Source of the DNA: Duganella callida
Lineage (GTDB): Bacteria; Pseudomonadota; Gammaproteobacteria; Burkholderiales; Burkholderiaceae_D
Length of the DNA: 64,000 nucleotides
NCBI RefSeq assembly: GCF_004614165.1
Contig: NZ_SPVG01000072.1
Coordinates: 1-64,000, forward strand
Reading direction: 5' to 3'
Position numbers and translations under genes: made by a program. Positions 1 through 9,351 of the stretch are shown here, piece after piece. Below the pieces are notes generated by a model. The model had not been told where the DNA came from. It searched no databases and saw only the letters and a program-made list of their open reading frames with translations. How positions within the stretch are numbered: the stretch's first letter is position 1; each line of letters begins with the position of its first letter.

Positions 1-295
1 GCGCCGCGCCGGCGCCGCTGGCGGCCGCCCGCGCCTGCTCGACGCGGGCGATCGACGCCGCCAGGTCCAGGTTCTGGCTCAGCGCGCGCTGCACGACTTC
101 GGTCAGCATGGCGTCGTTGAAGCCGGTCCACCACTGGTCGATCGCCACGCTGGCGCCGGCTTGGACCTGGTTATGGAACGGCGCCAGTTCGGTCTGTGGC
201 GCGTGGTAGTCGGGACCGACCGCGCAGGCCGACAGCACGGCGCTGAACATCGCGGTCAGCGCCAGCCGCATTGGAATGGAATATTTGCGTGTCAT
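1..295 (-). CDS. RND efflux outer membrane factor, NodT/OprM family lipoprotein (N-terminal part, runs off the left edge)
   Basis: The first 98 residues are present. The start ATG (293-295) overlaps the stop of the upstream pump gene as ATGA, so translation is probably coupled. The N-terminus is a lipoprotein signal with lipobox L-S-A-C, followed by the CAVGPDYHAP opening typical of NodT/OprM channel proteins and then the DQWWTGF motif. By family this is the outer membrane channel that completes the tripartite pump encoded just upstream; it would be anchored by lipid in the outer membrane and form the periplasmic tunnel. The rest of the gene lies outside the window, so integrity cannot be judged. 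Confidence 0.9.
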   Translation of the reverse strand, partial: MTRKYSIPMRLALTAMFSAVLSACAVGPDYHAPQTELAPFHNQVQAGASVAIDQWWTGFNDAMLTEVVQRALSQNLDLAASIARVEQARAAASGAGAA

Positions 296-3200
296 GATGC
301 GCTCCTCGAACCAAGTTTGCGGATGAAGGTGTAGAAACTGGGGGTGAACAGCAGGCCGAAGATCAGCACACCGATCATGCCGGCGAACACCGCGGTGCCC
401 AGCGACTGGCGCATCTCCGCGCCGGCGCCGCTCGCCACCACCAGCGGGAACACGCCGAGGATGAAGGCGAACGAGGTCATCAGGATCGGCCGCAGGCGGA
501 TGCGGGCGGCCGAGGTGGCGGCCTCTTCCGGCGCGTCGCCGTCGTGGTCTTCCTTCTGGCGGGCGAACTCGACGATCAGGATGGCGTTCTTCGCCGCCAG
601 CCCGACCAGCACCACGAACGCGATCTGCGCCAGGATGTCGATCGGCATGCCGCGGAAGGCCAGGCCGGTGGCCGAGGCCAGCAGGCACATCGGCACGATC
701 AGCACGATCGCCAGCGGCAGCTTCCAGCTTTCATACTGGGCCGCCAGCACCAGGAATACGAACACGGCGGCCGCGGCAAAGATGGCGATGGTCGGAATGC
801 CTTGCTGTTGCTGCTGGTGCGACAACTCGGTCCACTCGACCTCGAAGCCGGGCGGCAGCACTTCCTTGGCGATCTCTTCCATACGCTTCATGGCGGTGCC
901 CGAGGCCACGTCCGGCGCGGCAGAACCGAGCACGTCGGCTGCGGCGTACAGGTTGTAGCGAGGCTGGCGGTAAGGCGTGGTCTGGTACTTGAAGGTCGCC
1001 ACCGAGCCGATCGGCACCATCTGGCCGCCAGCATTGCGCACTTTGAGGCGCGCTATGTCTTCCGGCGAGCGACGGAAACGTTCATCCGCCTGCGCCACCA
1101 CCTGATAGGTGCGGCTGAGGTAGTTGAAGTCGTTGACATAGGCCGAGCCCAGGTACAGCTGCAGCGTCGAGAACACGTCGGTCGGGGTCAGGCCGACTTT
1201 CTCCGCCTTCTCGCGGTCGATATCGACGTACAGCGACGGCGCGCCGGCGTTGTACAGGGTGAACACGCCGCCGAAGTGCGGATCCTTGTTGGCGGCCGCC
1301 ACCAGCTTGTTGGTGGCGTCGGCCAGTTCCTGCGCGCTGTGGTCGCCGCGGTCTTCCACCATCAGCTTGAAGCCGCCGGCGGCCCCCAGGCCCTGCACGG
1401 CGGGCGGGTTGACCACGATCACGGTCGCTTCCTTGATGCCGGCCAGCGCGGCGCGCACACGCGGCAGCATGGTCGCCGCGTTCACCCCCGGCACATGTTT
1501 GCCGTACAGCGAGGGCAGCGAGTAGAACACGGTGCCGACGTTGGGCGCGATGGTCGAGGTGGTGACATCGAGGCCGGCCACCGGCGAGTTGTGCTCGACG
1601 CCCGGCACTTTCAGCACGATGTCGTTGACCTTGCGCACCACTTCATCGGTGCGCGCCAGGCTGGAACCCGGTGGCAGGATCACCACCACCGCCTGGTAGC
1701 CGATGTCCTGGTCGGGAATGAAGCCGGTCGGCAGGCGCGACATCTGCACACCGGTCAAGGCGATCAGGCCCAGGTAGACCACGCCGACCATCACGGTGGC
1801 ACGGACGAAGCGCGCGGTCATCTTGCCGTAGCTGTCGGACAGCCATTCGAAACCGTGGTTGAAGCGGGCGAAGCCATTGCGCAACAGACGGTTGAGGCCA
1901 CGTGGTTCGGCATGCGCGTCGTGCGGTTTCAGCAGCACCGCGCACAGCGCCGGGCTCAGCGTCAGCGACACGATCACCGAGATGATGGTCGAGGCCGAAA
2001 TGGTCACCGCGAACTGGGTGAAGAACAGGCCGGAAATGCCGCTGATGAAGGCCGACGGAATGAACACCGCGCACAGGGTCATGGCGATGCCGATCAGCGC
2101 GGTCGAGACTTCCTTCATGGTCTTGTGCGAAGCTTCGCGCGGGTCCATGCCGAGCGCGATATTGCGTTCGACGTTTTCCACCACCACGATGGCGTCATCG
2201 ACCACGATACCGACGGCCAATATCATGCCGAACATCGACAGGTTGTTGATCGAGATGCCCAGCAGGTGCAGGATGGCGAAGGTGCCGACCAGCGAAATCG
2301 GGATCGCCACCACCGGGATGATGGTCGCGCGCCAGGTTTGCAGGAACAGGTAGACCACGCCCACCACCAGCAGGATGGCTTCGATCACGGTGACGATCAC
2401 TTCGTCGATGGACTGGCTGACGAATGTGGTCGGGTCGTAGATCTTGATGTAGTCCATGCCTTTCGGGAAGGACTTCTTCAGTTCGGCCATCTTGTCCCAG
2501 ATAGCGTGCTCGACCTGCACCACGTTGGCGCCGGGCACGGCGATCGGGAACCAAGGCGCCGACGGATAGCGGTCGGCGTAGGCGATCGAGCCGTAATCCA
2601 CCGAGCCGAGTTCGACGCGGCCGATGTCGCGGATGCGGGTGATGCGGCCCTGCTGGTCGGACTTGACGATGATCTCGCCGAATTGTTCCGGCGTGGTCAG
2701 GCGGCCCAGGGTTTCGACGTTGATTTCATAGGCGGCCTTGGTCGATACCGGCGGCGCGTTCAGCACGCCGGCCGAGACCTGCGCGTTCTGCGCCCGCAGC
2801 GCGCCGAGGATGTCGCTGGCACTGATACCGTCGGCGGCGGCCTTGTCGGGATCGACCCAGATGCGCATGGCGTACTCGCGGTTGCCAAACAGCTGGAAGT
2901 CGGCCACGCCCGGCAGGCGGGCGACCTCGTCGCGGATTTTCAGCATGTAGTTGGAGATGTACTCCACGCTGCGCGATCCGTCGGGCGAATACGGGTGTAT
3001 GCCCAGCAGCAGCGCCTGGATGGTCTTCTTGACCTGCACGCCCTGGGCCTGCACCTCGACCGGCAGGCGCGACAGCGAATCCTGCACGCGGTTGCGGGTC
3101 AGCATCAGCGCGGTGTTGGGATCGGTGCCCAGCTTGAAGATCACGGTCACCGTCAGCTGGCCGTTGCCGGTCGACTGGCTGCTGACGTAATCCATGCCTT

Positions 3201-3423
3201 CGACGCCGTTGATCGCCTGTTCCAGCGGCGTGGCGACGGTGCGCGCCACCACCTCGGCCGAGGCGCCCGGATAGCGCGTCTGCACCTGGATGGTCGGCGG
3301 CACGATGTTCGGATACTGCGCCACCGGCAGGAACGACATGGCGGCCAGACCGAATACCACGATAAAGATATTGATCACCGCGGCGAAGCGCGGGTGGTCA
3401 ATGAAAAAGTGAGTCAGCTTCAT
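292..3423 (-). CDS. RND efflux pump permease, HAE1/AcrB family
   Basis: A 1043-residue inner membrane proton/drug antiporter, full length for the family. It has the usual N-terminal helix (residues 10-30), a large periplasmic porter loop, a helix bundle around residues 340-500 with the proton-relay pair Asp409-Asp410 in VGIVVDDAIVVVEN, a second periplasmic loop and a C-terminal bundle containing GLAAKNAILIVEFA. The start is supported by AGGAGC 8 nt upstream. It is second in a minus-strand operon of adaptor, pump and outer membrane factor. The family exports hydrophobic drugs, dyes, detergents or solvents; the substrate cannot be told from sequence. No regulator of the TetR type lies beside it in this window. 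Confidence 0.95.
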   Translation of the reverse strand: MKLTHFFIDHPRFAAVINIFIVVFGLAAMSFLPVAQYPNIVPPTIQVQTRYPGASAEVVARTVATPLEQAINGVEGMDYVSSQSTGNGQLTVTVIFKLGTDPNTALMLTRNRVQDSLSRLPVEVQAQGVQVKKTIQALLLGIHPYSPDGSRSVEYISNYMLKIRDEVARLPGVADFQLFGNREYAMRIWVDPDKAAADGISASDILGALRAQNAQVSAGVLNAPPVSTKAAYEINVETLGRLTTPEQFGEIIVKSDQQGRITRIRDIGRVELGSVDYGSIAYADRYPSAPWFPIAVPGANVVQVEHAIWDKMAELKKSFPKGMDYIKIYDPTTFVSQSIDEVIVTVIEAILLVVGVVYLFLQTWRATIIPVVAIPISLVGTFAILHLLGISINNLSMFGMILAVGIVVDDAIVVVENVERNIALGMDPREASHKTMKEVSTALIGIAMTLCAVFIPSAFISGISGLFFTQFAVTISASTIISVIVSLTLSPALCAVLLKPHDAHAEPRGLNRLLRNGFARFNHGFEWLSDSYGKMTARFVRATVMVGVVYLGLIALTGVQMSRLPTGFIPDQDIGYQAVVVILPPGSSLARTDEVVRKVNDIVLKVPGVEHNSPVAGLDVTTSTIAPNVGTVFYSLPSLYGKHVPGVNAATMLPRVRAALAGIKEATVIVVNPPAVQGLGAAGGFKLMVEDRGDHSAQELADATNKLVAAANKDPHFGGVFTLYNAGAPSLYVDIDREKAEKVGLTPTDVFSTLQLYLGSAYVNDFNYLSRTYQVVAQADERFRRSPEDIARLKVRNAGGQMVPIGSVATFKYQTTPYRQPRYNLYAAADVLGSAAPDVASGTAMKRMEEIAKEVLPPGFEVEWTELSHQQQQQGIPTIAIFAAAAVFVFLVLAAQYESWKLPLAIVLIVPMCLLASATGLAFRGMPIDILAQIAFVVLVGLAAKNAILIVEFARQKEDHDGDAPEEAATSAARIRLRPILMTSFAFILGVFPLVVASGAGAEMRQSLGTAVFAGMIGVLIFGLLFTPSFYTFIRKLGSRSAS

Positions 3424-3442
3424 GACATAGCTCCTGGCGTGG

Positions 3443-4669
3443 TTATTTCACGTTGGCCTGCAGCGGCGCGGACTCGTCATCCGCATACTTGATGGCTTCG
3501 GCATGCATGGCCACCTTGGCGCCCGGATGCGCCATCGGCATGCCGTCGACGATCACCTTGTCGCCGGCGTCCAGGCCGGCGCGGATCACGCGCAGGCCGC
3601 CGCGCATCTCGCCCACCTTCACCGCCTTGGTCGCCACCACGCCGGCCTGGTCCACCACCAGCACGTAGTGCTCGGTCTGGTCGGGGAACACCGAGGCGTC
3701 CGGCACCAGCAGCAGCGGTTGCGGCTTGGTGGTGGCGATGCGCACCCGCGCGAAACCGCCCGGCGTCAGCTTCATGTCGCTGTTGGGCACCACGGCGCGC
3801 GCGTGGATGGTGCCGCTCGAACGGTCCAGCGCGTTGTCGATGAAGTTCAGCGTGCCGCTGCGGCTGTAATCGGTGGCGTCGCCCTGCGACACCGCCACCT
3901 TGTTGCTGCCGCCCTGCGCGCCGCGGGCGTAGGTGTTGTGGTCGGCCTCGCTCATGTCGAAGTCCAGGTAGATCGGATCGAGCGACACCAGGGTGGTCAG
4001 CAAGGTGGTCGGGCTGGCGCCGCCGCGGCTGCCGGCCACCAGGTTCCCTACCGAGACCTGGTGATCGCCGATGCGGCCGGTGAAGGGCGCGACGATGCGG
4101 GTATGGTTCAGATCGAACTGGGCGTCGCGCACCAGCGCCTGCGCGCCGTCCACGGCGGCCTGGGCGGCCAGGCGCTCGGCCACGCGCTGTTCCACGTTCT
4201 GGGTCGAACCGGCGTCGGTGGCTTTCAGGGTTTCGGCGCGCGCCAGTTCGCGCACGGCCAGGCCGAGGCGGGCACGCGCCGCTTCCAGCTGCGCCTGTGC
4301 CTGGCTCAGCTTGATCTGATAGGGCTCGGGATCGATTACGAACAGCACGTCGCCCTTGTGCACGATGTCGCCGTCCTTGAAGTTGATGGCGGTCAGGGTA
4401 CCGCCAACCTGGGCGCGCAGCTCGACCTTGTCCACCGCCGAATACTGGCCGAGGAAACTCAGCTGCGATTCCAGTTCGCGCTGCAGCGGCACGCTGACGC
4501 CAACCGTCGGCAGCGGCGCCGGCGCCTCGCTGGCCTTGCTGGACGATTGATGCAGGGCGGTGCCGGCCAGCGCCAGGCTGATGGCCAAGGCGGCGGTAGT
4601 GCCGATCCATACTTTCAGCTTCGGTTTGACGGCGGTGAGCGGGTCGCGTTGTTCATTTTGCTTATTCAT
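3443..4669 (-). CDS. RND efflux periplasmic adaptor (membrane fusion protein, AcrA/MexA family)
   Basis: A 408-residue protein from the ATG at 4669; AGG lies 8 nt upstream. A GTG four codons earlier is a weaker alternative. An N-terminal membrane segment (about residues 20-40) replaces a lipobox. Then come the lipoyl-like half motif (VELRAQVGGTL and GDIVHKGDVLFVIDPEPY), a coiled-coil hairpin rich in Ala/Gln/Glu (residues 105-185), the second lipoyl half (TRIVAPFTGRIG) and beta-barrel/membrane-proximal domains. Family role: it bridges the inner membrane pump and the outer membrane channel. It is the first gene of the operon and ends 19 bp before the pump gene. Confidence 0.93.
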   Translation of the reverse strand: MNKQNEQRDPLTAVKPKLKVWIGTTAALAISLALAGTALHQSSSKASEAPAPLPTVGVSVPLQRELESQLSFLGQYSAVDKVELRAQVGGTLTAINFKDGDIVHKGDVLFVIDPEPYQIKLSQAQAQLEAARARLGLAVRELARAETLKATDAGSTQNVEQRVAERLAAQAAVDGAQALVRDAQFDLNHTRIVAPFTGRIGDHQVSVGNLVAGSRGGASPTTLLTTLVSLDPIYLDFDMSEADHNTYARGAQGGSNKVAVSQGDATDYSRSGTLNFIDNALDRSSGTIHARAVVPNSDMKLTPGGFARVRIATTKPQPLLLVPDASVFPDQTEHYVLVVDQAGVVATKAVKVGEMRGGLRVIRAGLDAGDKVIVDGMPMAHPGAKVAMHAEAIKYADDESAPLQANVK

Positions 4670-4774
4670 TTTCAGCCTCACTAAAAAGTCGATTTATAGA
4701 TGATGATGTGTCACTCATGGCGCGTGAGCAGCCCTGCACGGCGCGTGCATGAGTGCATGCAAAACAGTGGAAAA

Positions 4775-5575
4775 TCAGCCGATCAGGTAGCGCGCGGCGG
4801 GCTTGCGGAAGGACAGTTTGTCGCGCAGCGCGTGGCGGGCGGCGTCGAATTTGTCCCAGTCGGCGGTGTCCGGCAGCGATGGCAGGGTGGCGAATTCGCC
4901 CTGGTCCAGGCCGGCCAGCGCGGCGTCGACCAGGTCGTCCACGCACATCACCATGTCGCCCGGGATGTCGTCGATGGAGGTGCCGGAATCGTCCCAGAAT
5001 TCGGTGCGGATCACGCCGGGCAGGACCACCTGCACGCGCACGTTTTTGCCGTCCAGTTCGGTGGCCAGCGACTGGCTGAAGGCCAGCACATATGCCTTCG
5101 ATGCGCCGTACACGCCGTTGAGGAAATCGGGCGCCACCGCCACGCCGGAGGAGATGTTGATGATGGTGCCGCCGCCACGGCGCAGGAATTCCGGCGCCAC
5201 CGCATAGCTCAGGCGGGTCAGCGCGGTGACGTTGATGTCGATCATGGCTTCCATGCTGTCGACATCCGAGCCGACCAGCGGCGTGGCGCTGCCGACTCCG
5301 GCATTGTTCACCAGCATGTTCAGGCGCGCTTCCTGACGGGCGATGGCCTCGACTTTGCGCAAGTCATCGGGCTGGGTCAGGTCGGCGGTGACGACGCTGA
5401 TCTGGCGGCCGGTCGCCACTTTCAGGCGGTGGCTGAGGTCATCCAGCTTGCCGCGGTTGCGCGCCACCAAGATTAGATCGTGACCGCGTCGGGCCAGCCG
5501 ATCGGCATAGGTCGCGCCTATGCCCGCCGAGGCGCCGGTGATCAGGGCGACGCCGGAAGAAGGTGTGGTATTCAT
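4775..5575 (-). CDS. SDR family NAD(P)-dependent oxidoreductase
   Basis: A 266-residue classical short-chain dehydrogenase. The cofactor motif TGASAGIGATYADRL is near the N-terminus, NNAGV in the middle, and the catalytic Ser (NISSGVAV) and YxxxK (YGASKAYVLAF) follow. The ATG at 5575 was chosen because GAGGAG lies 8 nt upstream; a TTG five codons earlier overlaps that ribosome site. It is divergent from a GlxA-type regulator 103 bp away, which may control it. The substrate is unknown; the sequence resembles the broad group of SDRs annotated as ketoreductases or dehydrogenases of unknown specificity. Confidence 0.85.
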   Translation of the reverse strand: MNTTPSSGVALITGASAGIGATYADRLARRGHDLILVARNRGKLDDLSHRLKVATGRQISVVTADLTQPDDLRKVEAIARQEARLNMLVNNAGVGSATPLVGSDVDSMEAMIDINVTALTRLSYAVAPEFLRRGGGTIINISSGVAVAPDFLNGVYGASKAYVLAFSQSLATELDGKNVRVQVVLPGVIRTEFWDDSGTSIDDIPGDMVMCVDDLVDAALAGLDQGEFATLPSLPDTADWDKFDAARHALRDKLSFRKPAARYLIG

Positions 5576-5678
5576 CGTTGAGCTCCTCAATATTTAAGTG
5601 ACATGTCATCATCTTAGTGCTAAAGTTTCGTTATCGAAATGCCGTATAACCGTCTTTTTCAGACACCGGGAGAACAAG

Positions 5679-6611
5679 ATGATCCGCATAGGAATTCTGC
5701 TGTACCCACAATTCCAGATGATTAACCTGGCGATGACCACGGTGTTTGAATACGCCAATTTGTCGATGGACGAACCGCTGTACGAAGTGACACTGATCTC
5801 GGAGCAAGGCGGACTGGTGCGGTCATCGTCGCTGGTGGAAGTGAATACCATGCCGTTCGGCGACACCCGCTACGACACCCTTCTGGTAGCCGGCGGCAAC
5901 GACTCCACGGTCGGCTCGCCAGCGCTGATCGACTTCCTGCGCAAGTCCGCGCGCCGCACACGCCGTCTCGGCGGCCCCTGCACCGGCGCCTTCAACCTGG
6001 CCGAGGCCGGACTGCTGAACGACCGCCGCGCCACCACCCACTGGTTCCACGCGCTGACCATGCGCCACAAATATCCGGAAGTGAAGCTGGACGAGGACAG
6101 CATCTTCGTCCACGATGCGGGCATCTGGACCTCGGCCGGCGCCACCGCCTGCATCGACATGGCGCTGGCGTTCGTGGAAGACGATGCGGGCGTGGACATC
6201 GCACGGGTGGTGGCGAGAAAACTGGTGGTGTACCACCGCCGCATGGGCGGGCAGTCGCAGCACTCGGCGCTGCTGGAAATCGCACCGCGCACCGACCGCA
6301 TCCAGAAAGCGCTGATCTATGCCAAGAGCAATTTGAATCAGAAACTGTCGGTCGAGGAACTGGCGGAGGCGGTCCACCTGAGTCCGCGCCAGTTCAGCCG
6401 CGCGTTCACGGATGAGACCGGCATGACGCCGGCCAAGGCGGTCGAACGCCTGCGCATGGAAACCGCGCGGCTGATGATCGAATCGAGCAGCGTGCCGATC
6501 GAGACGGTGGCGAAAGACACCGGCTTCGGCGACCCCGACCGCATGCGCCGCGCCTTCATCCGCGTCTACGGCCAGCCGCCGCAGGTGATCCGGCGCGCTT
6601 ACGGCACTTGA
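5679..6611 (+). CDS. GlxA family transcriptional regulator (DJ-1/PfpI domain plus AraC-type HTH)
   Basis: 310 residues from the ATG at 5679, preceded by GGGAGA; the open frame extends 27 codons further upstream without a convincing ribosome site. The N-terminal half is a DJ-1/PfpI amidase-like domain with the nucleophile elbow GGPCTGAFNLAEAG (Cys101). The C-terminal half has the two AraC helix-turn-helix units (LSVEELAEAVHLSPRQFSRAF and the second around VAKDTGFGDPDRMRRAF). Such proteins are transcription factors that use the amidase-like fold as a sensor. It is divergent from an SDR gene and 4 bp before the methyltransferase gene downstream, so it probably shares a transcript with the latter. 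Confidence 0.88.
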   Translation: MIRIGILLYPQFQMINLAMTTVFEYANLSMDEPLYEVTLISEQGGLVRSSSLVEVNTMPFGDTRYDTLLVAGGNDSTVGSPALIDFLRKSARRTRRLGGPCTGAFNLAEAGLLNDRRATTHWFHALTMRHKYPEVKLDEDSIFVHDAGIWTSAGATACIDMALAFVEDDAGVDIARVVARKLVVYHRRMGGQSQHSALLEIAPRTDRIQKALIYAKSNLNQKLSVEELAEAVHLSPRQFSRAFTDETGMTPAKAVERLRMETARLMIESSSVPIETVAKDTGFGDPDRMRRAFIRVYGQPPQVIRRAYGT

Positions 6612-6615
6612 GGAA

Positions 6616-7158
6616 ATGATGAGTTACGACTATATGTGGGTGGATTCGCCCGTGGGGAAACTGCAACTGGTGGCGAAGGGCGATGCGCTGGCGGCCATCC
6701 TGTGGGAAGTGGACCGTCCCAACCGGGTCAAGCTGGAATCCAAGGTGGAAAACAAGCACAGCGCGGTGTTGAGGACAGTGGCGCAGCAACTGAGCGAATA
6801 TTTCGCCGGCAAGCGTGACCGCTTCGACGTCAAACTGGATTTCAAGGGCACGGCATTCCAGAAAAAAGTCTGGGCCGCCTTGCTGACGATACCGTTCGGC
6901 GAAACCCGCAGCTATGGCCAGATCGCCGAGCAGATCGGCCACCCTTCAGCAGTGCGGGCGGTGGGCGCGGCCAACGGCCGCAATCCCATCTCCATCATCG
7001 CGCCGTGCCACCGCGTGATCGGCGCCACCGGCGCGCTGACCGGCTTTGCCGGCGGCATGCGGGCCAAGCAGGTGCTGCTGACGGTGGAGGGCTGCCTGAT
7101 CGAAGGCGGCAAGGCCGTCGAAAAGATGGCCGACCGGCAGCAATCGCTGTTTGCCTGA
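6616..7158 (+). CDS. ogt: Methylated-DNA-[protein]-cysteine S-methyltransferase (Ogt type)
   Basis: 180 residues. The suicide active site PCHRVIG is present with Cys131, together with the N-terminal beta domain (DYMWVDSPVGKLQLV), the helical FQKKVWAAL segment and the arginine-finger/recognition region GQIAEQIGHPSAVRAVGAANGRNP. The enzyme transfers O6-alkyl groups from guanine to itself, reversing alkylation damage in the cytoplasm. GAGGAA precedes two adjacent ATGs (6616 and 6619); either could be used. It follows the GlxA-type regulator by 4 bp, a pairing reminiscent of Ada-like coupling of AraC regulators with alkyl repair, though the regulator here is not Ada. Confidence 0.92.
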   Translation: MMSYDYMWVDSPVGKLQLVAKGDALAAILWEVDRPNRVKLESKVENKHSAVLRTVAQQLSEYFAGKRDRFDVKLDFKGTAFQKKVWAALLTIPFGETRSYGQIAEQIGHPSAVRAVGAANGRNPISIIAPCHRVIGATGALTGFAGGMRAKQVLLTVEGCLIEGGKAVEKMADRQQSLFA

Positions 7159-7175
7159 TTGCCGCCGGTGCGGGA

Positions 7176-7946
7176 TCAGATACCTTCCCTGGTCGGCATG
7201 ATCACGATCTGCTGCATGTTCACGTGCTTGGGCATGGACACGATGAAGCCGACCGTGGCGGCGATGTCTTCGGCTTTCAGGAACTCGATCGATTGGGCGG
7301 CGTTTGCCAGCCAGTCGATCGCGCCCTGGAAGGTAAAGTGGCCTTGCAGTTCGGTCTCCGTGATGCCGGGCTCGATCACCGACACGCGGATATTCTTCGG
7401 TCCCAGTTCCAGCCGCAGATGGCGCGTCAGATGGCTGACGAACGCCTTGGTGGCCGAGTACACGGCAAAGTAGCCGTACACATACTGGCTGGCGATCGAC
7501 GAGGTGTTGATCAGATCCACTACCTTACCCTGCGCCGCTGCCGCTTCCAGCTGCGGCACGAAAGCCTGGATCACGCGCATGGCGCCGGTAACGTTCAGGT
7601 CGATCTGCGTTTCCCACTCACGCTGCGGCTGCGCCCCGATGGCGCCCGGCAGCATCAACCCGGCGTTGTTAAACACCAGATCCGCGTTGCCGAATTCAGC
7701 CAGCACGGCCGCCGCCGCCGCCTCGACCGAAGCAGGGTCGGTGACGTCGGTGGGGATGGCCAGCGCCGTGCCGCCCTGCGCACGGATGTCGGCGGCCAGC
7801 TGCTCCAGCGCATCCTTGCGGCGCGCCAGCAGGGCGACCCTGGCGCCGCGCGAAGCCAGCAGCAGCGCGGTGGCGCGGCCCATGCCGCTGGAAGCGCCGG
7901 TGATCACTGCGACACGGCCGGTCAGATCTTGAGCGATGGTATTCAT
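7176..7946 (-). CDS. SDR family oxidoreductase
   Basis: 256 residues from the ATG at 7946, which has a strong AAGGAG site 7 nt upstream; an in-frame extension to 8042 is unlikely to be translated. Motifs: TGASSGMGRATALLL for the dinucleotide, FNNAGLMLPGAIG, the catalytic Ser in NTSSIASQ and YSATKAFVSHL for Tyr/Lys. C-terminal residues follow the pattern of SDRs annotated as NADP-dependent oxidoreductases related to YdfG. It is divergent from a LysR gene 157 bp away, the standard arrangement for LysR control. It converges with ogt, with 17 bp between the stops. Confidence 0.86.
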   Translation of the reverse strand: MNTIAQDLTGRVAVITGASSGMGRATALLLASRGARVALLARRKDALEQLAADIRAQGGTALAIPTDVTDPASVEAAAAAVLAEFGNADLVFNNAGLMLPGAIGAQPQREWETQIDLNVTGAMRVIQAFVPQLEAAAAQGKVVDLINTSSIASQYVYGYFAVYSATKAFVSHLTRHLRLELGPKNIRVSVIEPGITETELQGHFTFQGAIDWLANAAQSIEFLKAEDIAATVGFIVSMPKHVNMQQIVIMPTREGI

Positions 7947-8103
7947 GGTGGTTCTCCTTGCGTGGTTGGATGTTTGTCGGTTGACGGGATCCACTGTACG
8001 GATTGCCGCACCGCCCCGGTAGCCGCTGTCGGGCGACATCAATCACAACCAACGGTTGCCAATGCGATATACTCGCCAGTATCCAACCTCACTCAGAACC
8101 GCC

Positions 8104-9030
8104 ATGGACGAACTTCGCGCGATTGCCACCTTCATCCGCGCCGCCGAGCTGGGCAGCTTCAACCGTGCCGCCAATGCGCAGGGCATCACGCCGCAGGCGG
8201 TCAGCAAAAATGTGCGGCAGCTGGAACAGTATCTGGGCGTGCGCCTGTTCCACCGCACCACGCGCAAGAGTTCACTGACCGAGGATGGCCAGCTGCTGCT
8301 GGACTCCGTGCGCACCAGCATGGAAGGCTTTACCAGCGCGCTGAACCGCGTGAAGAACGCCGCGCGCGAGGATGAGGGATTGATACGCATCAGCGCCGGC
8401 GGCGCCGTCGGACGCAAGGTGCTGATGCCGCTGGTGGCCGAGTTCAGCCGCCAGCATCCCGGCGTGACGTTCGACCTGGTGCTGGAAGACGGCGCCACCG
8501 ATGCAGTCGGCGAACGCATCGATCTGGGCTTCAAGGCCGGCAATGCGCCGACCGCGCAGGTGGTGTCGCGCCGCCTGTTTCCGATCCAGCTGGTGGTGTG
8601 CGCCACGCCGGCTTATCTGCAGGCGCATGGCACGCCGCGGACCATCGAAGCGCTGGCCGGTCACCGCTGCATAGGCTACCGACAGCCGGGGACGGGACGG
8701 CCGGTGCCGTGGGAATTCCAGGTGAGCGGCGAGACGCAGTACAGGACGATGCAATACGTGGTGTGCTGCAGCGATCCGGAAGCCGAGATGCACGCGGTGC
8801 TGAGCGGCATCGGCATCGGCCAGATTGACAGCATCAACGCCACCACCAGACTGCGCAGCGGCGAACTGGTGCCGCTGCTGGCCGACAGCACCAGCGACCG
8901 CATGGGCCTGTATCTTTACTATGCCCAGCGCACCGATATGCCCAGCCGCGTGCGCCGCTTCATCGATTTTGCCGCGGAACGGCTGCGCGGCAGCGCGGAT
9001 TTTCATGTGCCGGCGGCGGGGTTCGCCTAA
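8104..9030 (+). CDS. LysR family transcriptional regulator
   Basis: 308 residues from the ATG at 8104 (MDELRAIATFIRAAELGSF), the normal beginning of the LysR winged-helix domain; a longer in-frame start at 8056 is less typical. Helix-turn-helix residues 18-37 include SFNRAANAQGITPQAVSKNV. The rest is the LysR substrate-binding domain of the CrgA/YafC-like group (DLGFKAGNAPTAQVVSRRLFP). It probably regulates the divergent SDR gene at 7176-7946. The effector is unknown. Confidence 0.9.
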   Translation: MDELRAIATFIRAAELGSFNRAANAQGITPQAVSKNVRQLEQYLGVRLFHRTTRKSSLTEDGQLLLDSVRTSMEGFTSALNRVKNAAREDEGLIRISAGGAVGRKVLMPLVAEFSRQHPGVTFDLVLEDGATDAVGERIDLGFKAGNAPTAQVVSRRLFPIQLVVCATPAYLQAHGTPRTIEALAGHRCIGYRQPGTGRPVPWEFQVSGETQYRTMQYVVCCSDPEAEMHAVLSGIGIGQIDSINATTRLRSGELVPLLADSTSDRMGLYLYYAQRTDMPSRVRRFIDFAAERLRGSADFHVPAAGFA

Positions 9031-9098
9031 CCGATCTCCCGAAGTGCACACCCATGTGCCGGGCCGAATACTTCAGCGTGACTTTTTCAAGTGGCAGA

Positions 9099-9351
9099 TC
9101 AACCGTTGCAGATGCCGCAAATAGCATCCAGTTTCTCAAGTGCGGCATCCAGCACCTTGCTGTGACCACCACCCCACGGGTGTTTCGTCGCACCTCGCTC
9201 CAACCAGTCAAACGATTTTGGCTGAAACGCCAGTATGTAGCCGACCTCACTTTTTGTCCCTAGGCATACCTTTCCCAACGTGTGGGCTGTGGTTCACGTA
9301 GATCATTTCGCCCTGATCAAGAACCCACTTAACGGAAGAGGAGGGCGCCAT
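9099..9351 (-). pseudogene. mazF/pemK-type toxin remnant with an internal deletion and frame break
   Basis: Reading the minus strand from the ATG at 9351 gives a MazF-like beginning (VLDQGEMIYVNHSPHVGKGMP) that stops at RDKK. In another frame the C-terminal part of the same family continues directly: VGYILAFQPKSFDW, then ERGATKHPWGGGHSKVLDA, ending CGICNG at 9099. About 40 central residues, including the beta-strand with the conserved Ser/Thr, are missing. The piece is therefore not a working ribonuclease. Its start overlaps the stop of the antitoxin remnant, as in intact mazEF operons. Family assignment rests on remembered MazF patterns, not on a search. Confidence 0.75.

Noticed and set aside
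544-3492. Very long open frame on the plus strand opposite the RND pump gene
   Set aside because: It is rich in His/Arg/Gln/Asp in the pattern produced by reading GC-rich codons backwards, has no family motif, and lies exactly antisense to a clearly conserved pump gene.
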